DNA of 64,000 nt from Dermanyssus gallinae (GCA_003439945.1 QVRM01002257.1:208455-272454), one strand, 5' to 3'; positions 36,134 to 48,777 are shown, counted from the stretch's first letter. A program made the numbers and translations. The notes: a model not told the origin generated them from the letters alone.

Positions 36134-37320
36134 CTGACCCACGACTGACCAATATGCACCCACAGGTGGCTCTGTGTCTATGGAGACACAGTCTTGGTTC
36201 ACCAAGATTCGTCTACATGCTACGAACATGCCAGACCCTGAAATACGTGGAGGGTCTTGCAGCCTATGACGAGACCATCAGAAGCATTCTAAGCGAGGTA
36301 CTTAACATTAACTTAGAAGGAAACACGTGGGAGAGAGCTAGCCTCCCCATCGACAACGGAGGCCTTGGAATAAGAAGAGCTACGGATCTTGCTGCAGTGT
36401 GCTATGCTGCATCCCTGAATCAATTTGGCTCCCTGGCAGAATCACTTCTTGGTGAGGAAGCAACGATTGAACTGAAAAAGGCAACCGCGCTGGCAGACGC
36501 CACAATCAGGAGTCAGCTCGACCCTGGCCCTCTGAGAGAGCACGTGAGTCAGAAACTTCTTGACGCGTACAAAACTAAGAAGTCCGCGCGAGAGATAATG
36601 AATAACCTTACATCAGCAAGAGAACGTGCCGTCTTTCTAGCGGCTCAACATCCTTTCAGCGGGGGCTGGCTTCAAGCGCTGCCCTCCCGTCAGCTTGGCA
36701 CCATGCTGGATCCAAACCCCTTCCGCATGGTGTCAGCTCTTAGGATAGGCGCCCCCGTCTGCCAGCCCTTCACGTGCCTCTCATGCGGCCAACCGGTTGA
36801 CTCGGACGGTCTACACCCGTTAAGCTGTCCAAAAAGCCCCGGCAGACTTACAAGGCACGCTGAACTCAACGCCATAGTGAGAAGAGCTCTTAGAAGGGCA
36901 GGGATACCATCTACGCCCGAACCAGTAGGTCTTAATGGCAGCAGTGAGTTGCGACCTGACGGGGTCACCATCCCGCTGTGGTCGCACGGAAAATGCCTTG
37001 TATGGGATGTAACGGTTTCATGCACGGCTGCGTTATCATATTTACGTCACAGCGCAGTCGAGACGGGATGGGTAGCAGAACGTGCGGATTCTGAAAAACG
37101 GAGGAAGTATCTAGAACTATCTAGAAGCTACCACTTTGCACCCATTGCATTAGAGACACTCGGCCCCATTAGCACAGGTACAGCAAAACTCCTGCAAGAC
37201 ATCGGAAAACGAATCGAAGACGTTACGGGCGATCGACGCGAGGCCATGTTTTTGAGACAGATGATGTCTTTGGCCGTGTGTAGAGGGAACGTGGCTTCCA
37301 TTATAGGCGCCATGAACTGA
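36130..37320 (+). CDS. LINE C-terminal protein: thumb, CCHC finger, PD-(D/E)XK-type endonuclease
   Basis: An uninterrupted 396-codon frame, the best preserved retrotransposon gene here. It starts inside a (TAA)n array, so the ATG is fortuitous and the element is 5'-truncated. Residues 10-100 are thumb-like (SLGSPRFVYMLRTC, WERASLPIDNGGLGIRRA). Cys216, Cys219, His229 and Cys233 form a CCHC finger. RPD at 275-277 and Asp293 in CLVWDVTV match the restriction-like endonuclease core that follows such fingers in R2/R4-type LINEs, where it nicks target DNA. The end is YHFAPIALETLGP, then FLRQMMSLAVCRGNVASIIG. With no stops or shifts, this copy was inserted recently. Confidence 0.85.
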
Positions 37321-37401
37321 CAGAAAGCGAACAGAGCAGGATAAACATGATTTAAACGTTCATACCTCACAATTGTATTAACTAAATAATGATAAATAAT
37401 A

Positions 37402-37475
<74 letters not shown>

Positions 37476-37480
37476 TAATA
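37321..37480 (+). repeat. LINE 3' untranslated end and (TAA)n tail
   Basis: The sequence gttcatacctcacaattgta precedes aataatgataa and a TAA run of about 90 bases. The same block ends the copies at 17.8 kb and 36.05 kb, so it is the shared 3' end used to prime reverse transcription. Confidence 0.85.
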
Positions 37481-37703
37481 TTTTTTTAACAAGGGTTTAT
37501 TTGATCAATATGTACATGTATCACAATTATCAATATATTACTTATATAATATCTACAATATTGCTTATATTATTATTATTGCTTGAGTGTCGGTGACCAC
37601 TCAACATCATCTTGGCGTTGCCTCTCTGTAATTCTAATGACACTCTCTGTCGAAGGAACGCGGTCGATTTTGGCTCCGCTGTGGCCTCGAAGAGCTTCTT
37701 CCG

Positions 37704-37705
37704 AA

Positions 37706-37748
<43 letters not shown>

Positions 37749-37768
37749 TTAGTTGCAATGATTCTTGT
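37704..37768 (+). repeat. (TAA)n array followed by a shared block
   Basis: After the TAA run comes agttgcaatgattcttgt, which also follows the TAA run at 35741-35760. Two identical junctions suggest a piece of the same element family inserted into TAA repeats. Confidence 0.7.
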
Positions 37769-38665
37769 ATTACCACTTCTATAACTACTTCAGCGTCACT
37801 TCATCTACGCGTCGATAGGCAGCAGCAGCAGCAGAAGCAGCAGCGCCAGTTTTCCGTCCTACCTTCCTTGCTCGCTTGCTTGCTTCCTTCGTTCGTTGGG
37901 GTGGGAAAAAGCTGTCGTCTTCGTGTCAAGATTGCGTGACTCGATTCTGGCTGACAATTCGAGCCGGCGTAACGTTACGCCGGTTCGCGCCCCACCAACG
38001 ACAAATTGCGGCGGCAGCAGCGGCAATGGCAGCGGTGCTAACAACAACAGCAGCAGCAACTACAACAAAGGTTGAGGTAGAACTTCAACCTGTGCAAATG
38101 TGGCGTCAAACGGTTCAACCGGCACCCCAGCGGGCCGTCTCTAGTCGGACGAACCAGAGAACAAGGAGAAGGAAAAGAACAAAATGACAACGAACTTCAT
38201 GATGTTCGTCGTCACACTGTGTCGCCTCGCGGCGCCGACCGAAGTGGTCCGCATAATGATGGTGGTGGTGGCGGCAGCTCGCGTTCTCCAGAAGTAATCG
38301 ACGAGGGTAGTTGTGGTGTAGCATTGTTGGTAGGTAGGTAGACGAAGCCAATGGTGGTAGTGGTCATTACATAAGATGGGTCTGTCGTATAATGACCGCA
38401 ATACCGCAGTCCCGCTGCACGCGATGATGGTGATGAGGGAGGGAGAGCGCGAGGGGGGCGGGGGGGGGAAGACCAACTAGTGGAAAGCTCGCAACTAGCC
38501 AAGCATCGAAGTATCGAAGTAAAATCAAACGGCAGTTACGAACGTGATCGAGGAGCATAGTGGTCTCAGCATAGTGCGTGCCAGAAAATGCAAGAATATG
38601 CACACTAGTTGGGGAACGTTCCGTTTCTCTGAACGCAGCCGCAATAAGCAGCTATCTAACCAACT

Positions 38666-38697
<32 letters not shown>

Positions 38698-38749
38698 TAG
38701 CACGATGGCCGCCATTTGCTGCTCTGTAATATGATCATTATATATATAG

Positions 38750-38785
<36 letters not shown>

Positions 38786-38922
38786 TACTAGGGACCCACG
38801 TGCAGACACGCATCCACACACAGACAGACGCCCATGACTGGAGCCAATAATCTCGTATCTTTGACCTTGCCACAAGATGTTGCCGCTTCTGTCGTTACTA
38901 CAACGATCATCATCATCATCCT

Positions 38923-38943
38923 CCCCCCCCCCCCCCCCCCCCC
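38923..38943. repeat. poly-C run
   Basis: Twenty-one C bases after an (ATC)n segment; its minus strand is a G-tract. Confidence 0.9.
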
Positions 38944-40369
38944 TGTTGATGATAGGTGGTTCATAATCATTACCATCAGAATGGCCGCCGTCTTTTCCAA
39001 TTTTATATTGGCTGTCTTTACCTTCACTAAAGTCGACACTTAGTACTGCTGCAGGCGAGTTCGTTACACCGTTTGCAAGCCTGAGGTTAAGAAGCTTTCG
39101 GCGAGGGGCACACGCTTCGGAGAACACACGCCAAATAAATGAGGAAACATTTCTAGTTTTGATGTCCACAACTAATAAGCCCCAATATAGCCAATACTCT
39201 TGGAGCATGCTAAATTCACGATTTTTTTCGCTTTTTTGGCCTGAAGGTTGCTTCGGTGGCGGCTTACATGGGAGCATCTCAATTCATCGTAGCTAGAAAC
39301 TAGATAAAATAAAGTAATACAAATATTATTATTACCGCGCTCTTCAAGCTAACTATCGGGGGTAACCACGGGACGCGAAAACCGGCTAGTTTACCTCATA
39401 ACCTCTACACAACCGCTTAAAGAATCTCTAATTACTAGACTTAGCCTCCCAAAAACCCCTGGTCTTCTTCCGTTCAGAGAAACTATCATGAAAAAGTTGA
39501 ATCAATTTACAAAAGCTTTTCCGGATCGCCACAAAAATCCAACCGGCATCTCGTGAACCACGGGTTCCACCATAAACTCTGCCACAGAGGAGACTTGCAA
39601 GATCCTGACGTCGGCTGTGTGTGTCATTTATGCTACCACCCGCGTTCTGTCTCCCATCTCAATACCTCAAAGAACCATTCCTCTTAAGCAGGTAGCTCAA
39701 TATTATTTTATTACTCAGAAACATGTCTCTCTTATTATGATATATATATATATATACCATGCACATAATTAAGTAAATAAATTATAATGATGATTAAAAT
39801 TGAGTTGTTTCAATATTAGCAGTAATAATAGTGTCGTGTAGCGATGGGTCTTGGCCTAGGTCTTGTAGAATATTGACTGTGCCCCCGATGTTCGAGTATG
39901 TCAAAGAGGTCAAAGAGCTGTGTTAAATATATGCTGAAGTCCACGGATGCGAGAGTCAATTTCGGTGTTCGGAGTAGTCGATTGCAGTTGAATTATACGG
40001 ATTGTCGCGATACTTGGATATCGTGCATTTTTAGCATTCATTCAAACAATGCGTCGGTTTGATTTATTGGCAGTGCAAAAAGAGGAGTCGCGTTCTAGGC
40101 AGAAAACAATAGGGGGAGACCCGATAACATGATGAGGATTGGCGCTGCCAAGTCCGTGGTTGTCGAATCTGTGAGTGAGAGCTCATGAAGTTTGCCAGCG
40201 TTTAACAACAGTTGTTCGATATTCGATGTGCATTACAATGTTTCGAACGGAGGTTTTCTGGGAGGTCTTGTCGTTAGCCGGCTAGAAACGCCATAAATAG
40301 GTACCACCAAAGTGTTCAATCTAGCAACGGTGTATAAAATTTTTACGAATGCGTCAACCTGCCATGGTT

Positions 40370-40414
40370 ATATATATATATATATACATATATGTATATA
40401 TATATACATATATG

Positions 40415-40499
<85 letters not shown>

Positions 40500-40511
40500 G
40501 TATATATATAG
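40370..40511. repeat. (TA)n array with CATATATG interruptions
   Basis: TA run with repeated acatatatgta segments on both sides, making it nearly self-complementary. Confidence 0.9.
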
Positions 40512-42398
40512 CGCATGATGAAGTAATTCTGTAGCGGTAATCCCATCGTAATCATGGCTAAACTCTTTTGGTCCACATGGTCCAACGGGATGCTGCGTTA
40601 GCCATGGTTCTGATCTAACGAGGTGACGCTGGTAGTCAAGCCCCCTTGTTAATAAAATTTTCTTTCAGCGATGCGCATTGAAAAAAGCTGATAAACTATA
40701 TCATTAAAAGTCAGCGGCCAGGCTGGCTTTACACAAGGACTGCTGGGGAAAGCCTAGATAGCTCAACATGTACGGGTCTCGGTGCATTGAAGATACGCGA
40801 CGATTTCACGTCTGTAGAAGACAGAATATAGTCTAGCAAACAATTCACTTAGAAGTTGTTACACCGACAAAAAAAATGCAGTGCTTTAGAAGGCCCGAGA
40901 AGATATATTCTCTCCGGATATGCCTTTATGCGACTTTCTAAGCTAGGTGTAACATCTTTCTTTCTAATGCGGATTGCATTAGAGCGTGTGATTCTCCGTC
41001 ATGACAGCCAACCGCGCGCTGGATCTAATGGATGTATTTAGAAACCGCATTAACTTAAAGAGCACTTTCTGCGATCGTGAGTCGGTCTGTAAATTCAAGT
41101 TCGAAAGAGGCGTTAGAAAGTTTTAGCGCGTCAACTGCTGCACACGTCCTATCCATCTGTTCTAACCACAGTGATTGCGCTCCATTAAACACTCGGATAG
41201 TCTTTTCAAAACGCTGTCGGCTGTCGCATGTCACCGATCGTTAGCTATTACAGCCATATAACAAACGTAACATAACACACGTTCACGTTACAACACCGCG
41301 CTCACGGCATACGCCGCTATGGCCAATATGCTGGAACATATTGTCAGACACATGTTGACCTTGAGAACGCTACCTGTGCTCACACTAAAAAGCCACCACA
41401 CCGTAGTGCTAGTCAGTAGGTACTACTTGATTGTTAACCAAATGGCTCTTTCCTCGGCGTGTAGGTATGTCGCGATGACATAACACCACGTCACTATCTG
41501 CCATCGCCACCACTCGCATACGGTACGGTACGATACGAATGTATGTATGTACGAACCACGCGTTTTGATCATCGATTCAGCGTTCACTTCTCACGCGGCG
41601 GATGCGTCAAGATGTCACAGCGATGCAGTACAACATTTTACCCCGGAACCATGCGGCCCGCGTAATGTCGGCATTTGTCGTCGTTGACATGACACGTTAC
41701 GACGGACAGCCCCGCGTGCCTCACTGATATCTTGGTAGATTTTAGAGGGCTACGCACGTTATAGCACTACGAGGTGGATGATGATTATTATTAGTCTTAT
41801 AAGTCTATTCACAACTGCCAAGTTCAGACGTGTGCGTTTATTTGTTGCGACCAACCAAGTGGTAGCATGGGAGTATTTCTAAATACGATGCTAAATACCA
41901 GCTCACGGACGCGGTGCTGCCTTAACTAGCTGCAAAATAATAAGACAATGTTTTTTTCTCAACTATTCCGTTTTGGTCCTGCATTTCTTTTTTTTTTGCA
42001 ATGACTGAATGACCGACCTGCAAATTTTAGGGTACATTTTTCTTTTTTTTTATTAATAGTATTCTTAGTAAAATTGTTTCTATGTGAGTCATTAGGACGC
42101 AAGAAGCCGTGGTTTAAAAGCGGAATGCCGAGCCGAATCAATTGAGAACCAATATAACGGCCAGGAATAACCAGTTCAGTTTCACTACATATAACAGTAT
42201 AAAAAAAAACCTCCAGGAAACCTAAAAAGAAAACGACATTTGAGATGAAGAAACAGGAAAATATCATTACAGCCAATGCTGATAAGCCGTAGTTACTCTT
42301 ACCAAAAGAAGACTTTAGTTCCTAGTTTTACTGATAAATTGCCAGGGATTGATTTAGCATTTCAGAGTAATAACTGACAGACAATTGAGCAATCTCCA

Positions 42399-42540
42399 TG
42401 TATAGCGAATTATGGTGGGACGAAGTAATGCAGTTTACAGAGTACGAAGTATGCTCAGCCCTACGCTGTGGGAAAATTGGAAAACCATGGGGACCCGACC
42501 ACATTGTCGATGAACACCTAAAATCCAGTAGTTTATTTAT
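42399..42540 (+). pseudogene. short reverse transcriptase fragment
   Basis: QFTEYEVCSALRCGKIGKPW, then GPDHIVDEHLK, corresponds to the first polymerase motif (FTxxEVxxAL...GKAxGPDGIxxEHLK). Nothing recognisable follows after 42540. Confidence 0.6.
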
Positions 42541-42698
42541 CGTCTCTCCGGCTCACCCATTTCTTGTACGTTTGGCTTTTCATTGTTTTTATTAATGAGC
42601 AAATATACTGACGGTCCAGTGCTTTGGACAGACGAAAGTCTTCCAGAAGAACCGGTCAGCGGTTTCATCACTATATCTGTATGGCAGACAACTGCAAC

Positions 42699-42747
<49 letters not shown>

Positions 42748-44818
42748 TCACACGCAATTAAAGTTTTCTATATTCGGCGATCTTCCATATTAATACGAGG
42801 CATGGCTTCAACTAGATGTCTAGCGCCCTTTGGCTGATGGATCTTTGGCTGATGTTCGGTCACGTTTCAATGTTTTTATTTAAAAATATGTTTTTCAGCC
42901 ACGTTTCTTCAAATCCAAATACATGGTTACGGTTCGGAGGTCATATTTTTCCATGGTTTGCGATAAGTGCTGACATGTTCAGTTCAAATGTCTAGCACAC
43001 GTAAGGTAAACGCCGTTATGGTCTGAAACATAACACGTAAACCTTCACCAAAAGTGTGGCGCTGCCATGTATAGGATCGAATCCTAGTCTAGCCGCGTAA
43101 ATGTTTTTCGTGTGCTTTAATTAATCTTAAATTGTGCTGAGAATTGCCCTGCTACTGTTGCATTCATCTGCTGGAGAGCCGGTGTGAGCACGCTAAGCGG
43201 TGGTGTTAAAAACGTATTAAAAACGTAAAAACGAAACGTTGTGGTTATCTCCTACCAGTCCATATTTCAGACAGTGGGAGTTCAATGATGCCTAAGGCCG
43301 TTGTTCGCCCACAATTCTCGAAGAAATTACCTGCGCGACCGTACCGAGCACCGAAATGAATCATCAGAGGGCATACTTTTTTTAATTAAATGTGAGGTTT
43401 ATTCACGGAACCGCAGATTCGCAATGCTTAAGTTCTCGTAAATAAAAATATTTAATATGTGTAAAAGCACCAACATTATCTATTTCATATTTCAACGTGT
43501 TTCACTTTATGCGAAACTAACAATTCAAATTGCTAGAAACTCTCCTGTCTGCACACACACACACACACAAACACACGTGGTAAGCTTTTATCAACCTAAA
43601 ATCCTTGCGGGCCTGACTCTCAGCCAATATTTAACGTCAATGGGACTGCTTTTCGCATTGCTTCCTAACGCTTCTATCAACCTATTGACAGGTAACTAGC
43701 TTTTTGACTAGATGTTATGCTTGTTACCCGTGTTTTTATTCACCCCACGTTTAAATAATCTAACTGAGGCAAGTGCGCGAAGTTTGCTTGGGAAGTCCGA
43801 TCCAGACAGTTTACACTGTGTGTGTACACAGAAGCATGACGGGTGGACTCCTTTAGAGCTACCGGCCTTACAAAATCTGTTGCACGTCGGGGGGTTACGT
43901 CACAGTAACAGCAGCTCTTATAGAAAACGCAGTATCATTCGCAAATATCTAGATACATGCATAGATATCCGGCGACTCTGCAAGTGCATGTAGTTTGACC
44001 GAGTGGGTTGCCGTTCGCGTCAATAGCGAGCTATTGTCCTGCTGGTGGTCCAGCTACACCTGCTGGACACAACTGCTGCTACAGTGCCCGATGTAGTAGC
44101 GAGCTTTAAGGAAAGGTGTTGACGCGCCGTTTCTGCTGGCGCGTCAACGATGAATTACGGGATGCGACAACGGTAGGGGGAGAAGGAGCAACAGCATAAA
44201 CCGCGGCAGCGGACGATAGCGGAGGATGAGCTGTGCGATAGAGGCAATATAACAACACGAGTACATCATAGGCGAGATACAATGCAATGGATGCCAAATG
44301 CAGCCGCAGCAACAATGACAGCAGCAACAACAACAACAACAGCAACGCCAATGACAGTACTATCAACGACAACAACATTAACAATAAGAACAACGAACGC
44401 AACAACACACAAAAGATCCAAGGAGAAGAATAAGAAGAAGGTAAAGACGAGAGGTAAACGAAAGTGCAAGTCAAAGCTTATCGAGCAGCAGACAGTTGTA
44501 CAGACAATGCTTCGTTCCGTCCACTCGGTGATCAAAATCGCATATTCGAATGAATGTGAATGTGAATGAATCGCATGCTAGATGACGGTTCGCTCTGGCG
44601 TTAAGAAAGGCATCGCAAAAGACTTGCCGGTTTTTGGTGACCTTAAACAGCTTCGCTTTTCGATTTTCTTTCTTGGTAAACGAACAATAAGTAATGGGTA
44701 AAGTCTTCACATAGAGAGTAGCTAATATATATTTATATATATAGCTGCCAATTCACTTTTCGTCAGTAAGCTAAAAAAGAGCGCATTCAAAATAATACAT
44801 CGTTATAACAGTACTGTG

Positions 44819-44855
<37 letters not shown>

Positions 44856-46012
44856 ATCTAGTGGCAATGCTCTAAGCTGCGGTTCAGTTTCTCATGAGAC
44901 GCCGCGTGCCGGCTCTTTTGTCAAACAATTGAAAGGCGCGAGCTTTGATCGCTAACAGACCCTTTTACGCGATTTTCTTCCCTGTTCACCGCTTATCTGA
45001 CTCCCACGTTGAACAAAAGACAAGTTAACATTATTATTATTACCACACAAATACGAAGAAACACTGAGTGGAGCCAAATGTCAGCTGTTTGGCAATTGTT
45101 TCCTTTTTATCGCACTAGTATTCAATACGGCACAACGTGAATAGTATTGGGCCTCCCGAGAAGTACGTTTATAATGTGTATTTCACTAACTACAAGTTAA
45201 GCAACTGATAAGTGATTACACGTGCGCTCGAAGACAATCATTAGCTCCAAAATGTTTTCCTTAAAAAATTATATATATATATATATATATATATTCTACA
45301 AAATCTATTATTAATGTTATTGTTACTGTACCTCAGTATATTTATAATGCACAAGGGAGTCTTATAGAGTCTTTGCTCACATTAAGCCTAGACAACATTA
45401 AAATAGAACCAGATGGCAGATGCGTCGACGACAGCCTACACTTACGCCTCAAGTGCCATGTCATACGGTTGTAAATTGCACCTGATATGAACACAAAAAC
45501 AATCTTCATACAATTCGCTAGTATTTTATCACCCTACACGAGAGTGTTATGTCTAAACTAGTAAAACGGTTGCCCAAACACGCGAAGTTATTCCAAAGTA
45601 TTATGCAATTTTATGAGCGCAGAAATATTGTGATTGGCACATTACGACAATCTTGCTCGCTAGGTCCTCCTTGCTGTTAAGTTTCGTTGTTATAGTTCAA
45701 CGTGTATAACTGGTACAGATAACTACTTCCCTACCACGTTATGTCGAATTACATACGCAAAATAGATTGACAATGACGTTTCCTCCATATTACAGACGAA
45801 ATGCAACTTTGGGCGCAAAACAACTTCCTTTATTTAGAATTCTGTGGCCATTTCAGCACTGCCTTAATTGACCAAATTGGTGCATTTGCGCTTGCTCGCA
45901 ATATGGTTCTTTTTGACTGATAAATGCTCTTTATGTATATATATATATATCTTTGCAGTGAGTGACGAAGCTCCAGAAAAACACAAAGAAGGCTTGTGAT
46001 AGCCTCGCTATT
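42541..46012. other. no gene seen
   Basis: TA arrays at 42698-42741, 44824-44852 and 45268-45294, a CA run near 43552-43570, the SINE fragment, and a CAA-rich stretch at 44300-44400 whose long antisense frames are Leu/Val homopolymers. Confidence 0.5.
43608..43673 (-). repeat. tRNA-derived SINE, copy 5 (3' half)
   Basis: Only the non-tRNA body is present (gcaatgcgaaaagcagtccc, gttaaatattggctgagagt), as expected for a 5'-truncated retroposed copy. Confidence 0.75.
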
Positions 46013-46039
46013 CTCTCTCTCTCTCTCTCTCTATCTCTC

Positions 46040-46106
<67 letters not shown>
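46013..46106. repeat. (TC)n-(TA)n compound microsatellite
   Basis: A TC run of about 60 bases changes abruptly into a TA run; it lies downstream of the stop of the secreted-protein gene. Confidence 0.95.
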
Positions 46107-46110
<4 letters not shown>

Positions 46111-46281
46111 GCTGGCCTGATTAGAGAACACTCGTAATATGCGACACTTGATCCGTCGTCCGAGACGCGTTGTCGAGCGCCGACAGTTACGTTGCTGGTA
46201 GCGGTGGTACGTTCTCACATAGTTCAGTGAGTTCGGGACGACCCGCACACACACACATTATGCCACGCCTTCACACTTCGT

Positions 46282-47043
46282 CTACATGTGCGAGAGCATT
46301 TCCTTCAGCCTTTGGTGAACAAACTCCAATCGGGTTTTTGCACACCTCTCGATGCGCTTCAGAAGGCTGTCGTAGACGTTGCCTTTATACATAGTTACAC
46401 GTGAAATACGGACGAGATCTTTCCAAGCAATATCGCAGGTCACCGAGTGCGGGCCAACGTTGAAGACGGCTGGCGTCTGCATGAGCGCCAACATTACCTC
46501 GCCTTCTGTACTGCCGCCCTCAACGGCAAAGCGCACCCAACGAAAGTCCAACGTAGCTGTGCAGATGTGCGTCCGTGCCACGGCGGCGCCGTCAGATCCG
46601 TCACACAAGGTGTTGTGCAGTGAGAATGCCGTCGACATGCCGTACATTCGAACGATAACATCGTTCCTAACGGTCGGCGGCTCATACGTGGGGCATTTGA
46701 TGACGAGGAGCTTGTCGATAAGCTCAAGCCGTGACGGCAGGTCGGCGAACACCTTGTCGAGATACTCGACCACGTCAGCGGCCGATCTGGGCGTCAGCGA
46801 CGAGCCCAGTTTGGGGTAGTTGTCCGCAGTGGCACCGCAGGTGTCGTCCGGACATAACGAGAGAAGGACAGCAGCCGAGAGACACAAACCGAACATCCTC
46901 AACAAGCTCAACGCCACGGAGCCACCGACAGGCCGACAGGCATAGCGACCTGGCGAAGTCGAAGACACGTTAGCTTCACGCGGCCTCATTGTTGCCGCCT
47001 GCACGTGCCGAACTCGGTTCGAGCTGACCGCCTGGAACCTCAC
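46282..47043 (-). CDS. secreted protein of unknown family (possible lipid-binding fold)
   Basis: An intact 253-codon single-exon frame, GC-rich in third positions unlike its AT-rich surroundings, which supports real coding. The likely start is the internal Met at 46894-46896, because MFGLCLSAAVLLSLC followed by TCGATA looks like a signal peptide and cleavage site; starting at 47043 would bury that stretch inside the protein. The mature part, about 180 residues, has an N-terminal amphipathic helix (around DVVEYLDKVFADLP), a central strand-like region with several Cys, and a long C-terminal helix (SLLKRIERCAKTRLEFVHQR). That layout recalls mite group-7 allergen or juvenile-hormone-binding-like folds, but this is a shape argument only and I recognise no family motif. 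A CAA/CAG array lies just upstream at 47206-47317. Confidence 0.7.
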   Translation of the reverse strand: MRFQAVSSNRVRHVQAATMRPREANVSSTSPGRYACRPVGGSVALSLLRMFGLCLSAAVLLSLCPDDTCGATADNYPKLGSSLTPRSAADVVEYLDKVFADLPSRLELIDKLLVIKCPTYEPPTVRNDVIVRMYGMSTAFSLHNTLCDGSDGAAVARTHICTATLDFRWVRFAVEGGSTEGEVMLALMQTPAVFNVGPHSVTCDIAWKDLVRISRVTMYKGNVYDSLLKRIERCAKTRLEFVHQRLKEMLSHM

Positions 47044-47205
47044 CGGGAACAGGCCACCAGGAACAGGTTGGCGTTCGGTGGCCTACGTAGCCAGGTAGAC
47101 ATCACTGCGCAGCGACCAACGATAACAATGGCGGCCAGCGGACGAGTATCTTTCGACAGGTCCACGACGATGCTATGAGTCAAAATTGCATCGCCGTCGT
47201 CAGCG

Positions 47206-47223
47206 TTGTTGTTGTTGCTGCTC

Positions 47224-47255
<32 letters not shown>

Positions 47256-47317
47256 TTTGTTGTTGTTGTGGTTGTTGTTGTTGTTGTTGTTGTTGCTGCT
47301 GCTGCTATTGTTGTTGT
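47206..47317. repeat. (TTG/CTG)n trinucleotide array
   Basis: TTG and CTG units upstream of the secreted-protein gene; on that gene's strand it reads CAA/CAG and may lie in its 5' untranslated region. Confidence 0.9.
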
Positions 47318-47612
47318 AGTGCAGCAACTATCAGGCCCAAGCCATAAACTGAGACGGCGTGGAACCGACACCGCCTAATAGCGCGCCGCTATTAATACTC
47401 GTGTTTACAATGCCGACTGCGTAGACGCCGAGCATGCGGCATTCGTGTGGGATTTGCCCATCACACGACTGCTGACGAGTAGAATGCGAGTTACGCGAGT
47501 CGCGTATTTGTGAGCTAACATCTGCAGTCATCCTGTACAGAATTGTCTACAGGTAGATCTCCTAGAAAGTGTTGCTATCCGGCATTTGATGTAACTCCTT
47601 GTTGTTTCGTAC

Positions 47613-47695
47613 ACTCGTTGTTGTTGCTTTTGTTTTTGTTGTTGCTGTTGTTGTTGTGTTGGTGCTGCTGCTGCTGCTGTTGGTGTTGTTGTTGT
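47613..47695. repeat. (TTG/CTG)n trinucleotide array
   Basis: A second array of the same composition, 300 bases from the first. Confidence 0.9.
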
Positions 47696-48694
47696 GGTTA
47701 TAGCTATTGTGACTGTTGCAGTTGTTTCGCTCGTCTTTTTCCTTCAATGGTTGTAAATGCGTATACGCTCACCAGGGAGTACCCTCCTTGTAAAGACAGC
47801 CGTATTTAACTGATAAAAAATATATTTTTTCTTTCTGTTTGTTTTGTCGTTCTCCTCCCTGTTTAGCGCAGTTCTTAGTCATTACTGAAGTCATTATGAC
47901 AAGAAACTTGTTCAAAACTTTACAAATAAAGCTGACAAAAAAAAGCCACCGTCATCGCTTAAATGCCTGCGCAGGGACATGCAGCTAGCATCAAGTCACA
48001 TATCGATCGAACTCGATCACAATCGTAATAAAAGTTATTTCTGCCACAAAAACGGATTACTACAAACCAGGTGAACGGTATGGTATATATAGTAGATTAT
48101 GTCTAGGTGAGGGAAATTATCTAACCTGACATCAGGACACGCCGCACAATACAATGCAGAAGAATAACAGACAGGCAGCATAGTAAATATATACATTGCT
48201 GCCTAATTAGCCAATTCCTGCCTCGAATTTTCGTCTAAGTATAGCGACGATAACATTGACCTGGAACTTATGTATATTGCCAATTGTCAAATACAAATGT
48301 TTGAAACACTGCAGCTTAGTAACAAAAGAAAACAGACAAATACAGAAAACAGTTACAAACAGAAGCGCTTACAAGACTAACTGCAAATGTCTAGTACTTG
48401 TAGTGCAGTGGCAATACCATAAAGGTGATGAGGTGAGCAAGGGCCCTCGATGCGATCCCCACTAACCCTGTTTGTTCGATTAAACGTGCGGCATCAAGAA
48501 AGCCGTTTACTTTTAAAGTCACATTGGGGGCCTCTACCTTAGACCACCTCGTCCTTGATCGTCATGGGTTCCTCAAAACAGCATAAATATCTTTCTGGAC
48601 GCTTTTATCTTAAGTATGTGGAGAAAAATGTGCATGGAAATAGCGCAGCAGTAGCTGGTTTGGCACTCGAACTCGTACCGCCTATTAACCAAGC

Positions 48695-48697
<3 letters not shown>

Positions 48698-48773
<76 letters not shown>
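48698..48773. repeat. (TA)n microsatellite
   Basis: Pure TA run. Confidence 0.95.

Positions 48774-48777
<4 letters not shown>

Larger units (their letters stand above)
37769..42398. other. no gene seen
   Basis: CAG/CAA-rich 37.8-38.2 kb, TA arrays at 38666-38693, 38739-38783 and 40370-40511, and the poly-C run. Open frames over the low-complexity parts are not convincing. Confidence 0.5.

Noticed and set aside
38738..39277. 179-codon minus-strand frame with poly-Gly and Asp
   Set aside because: Built on a poly-C run, an ATC run and a TA array; no recognisable domain.
43069..43095. B-box-like ggatcgaatcc, possible tRNA or second SINE
   Set aside because: No matching A box or acceptor stem and no second copy seen.
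44106..44474. Leu- and Val-rich minus-strand frame resembling a membrane protein
   Set aside because: Mostly the reverse complement of a CAA/CAG-rich stretch.
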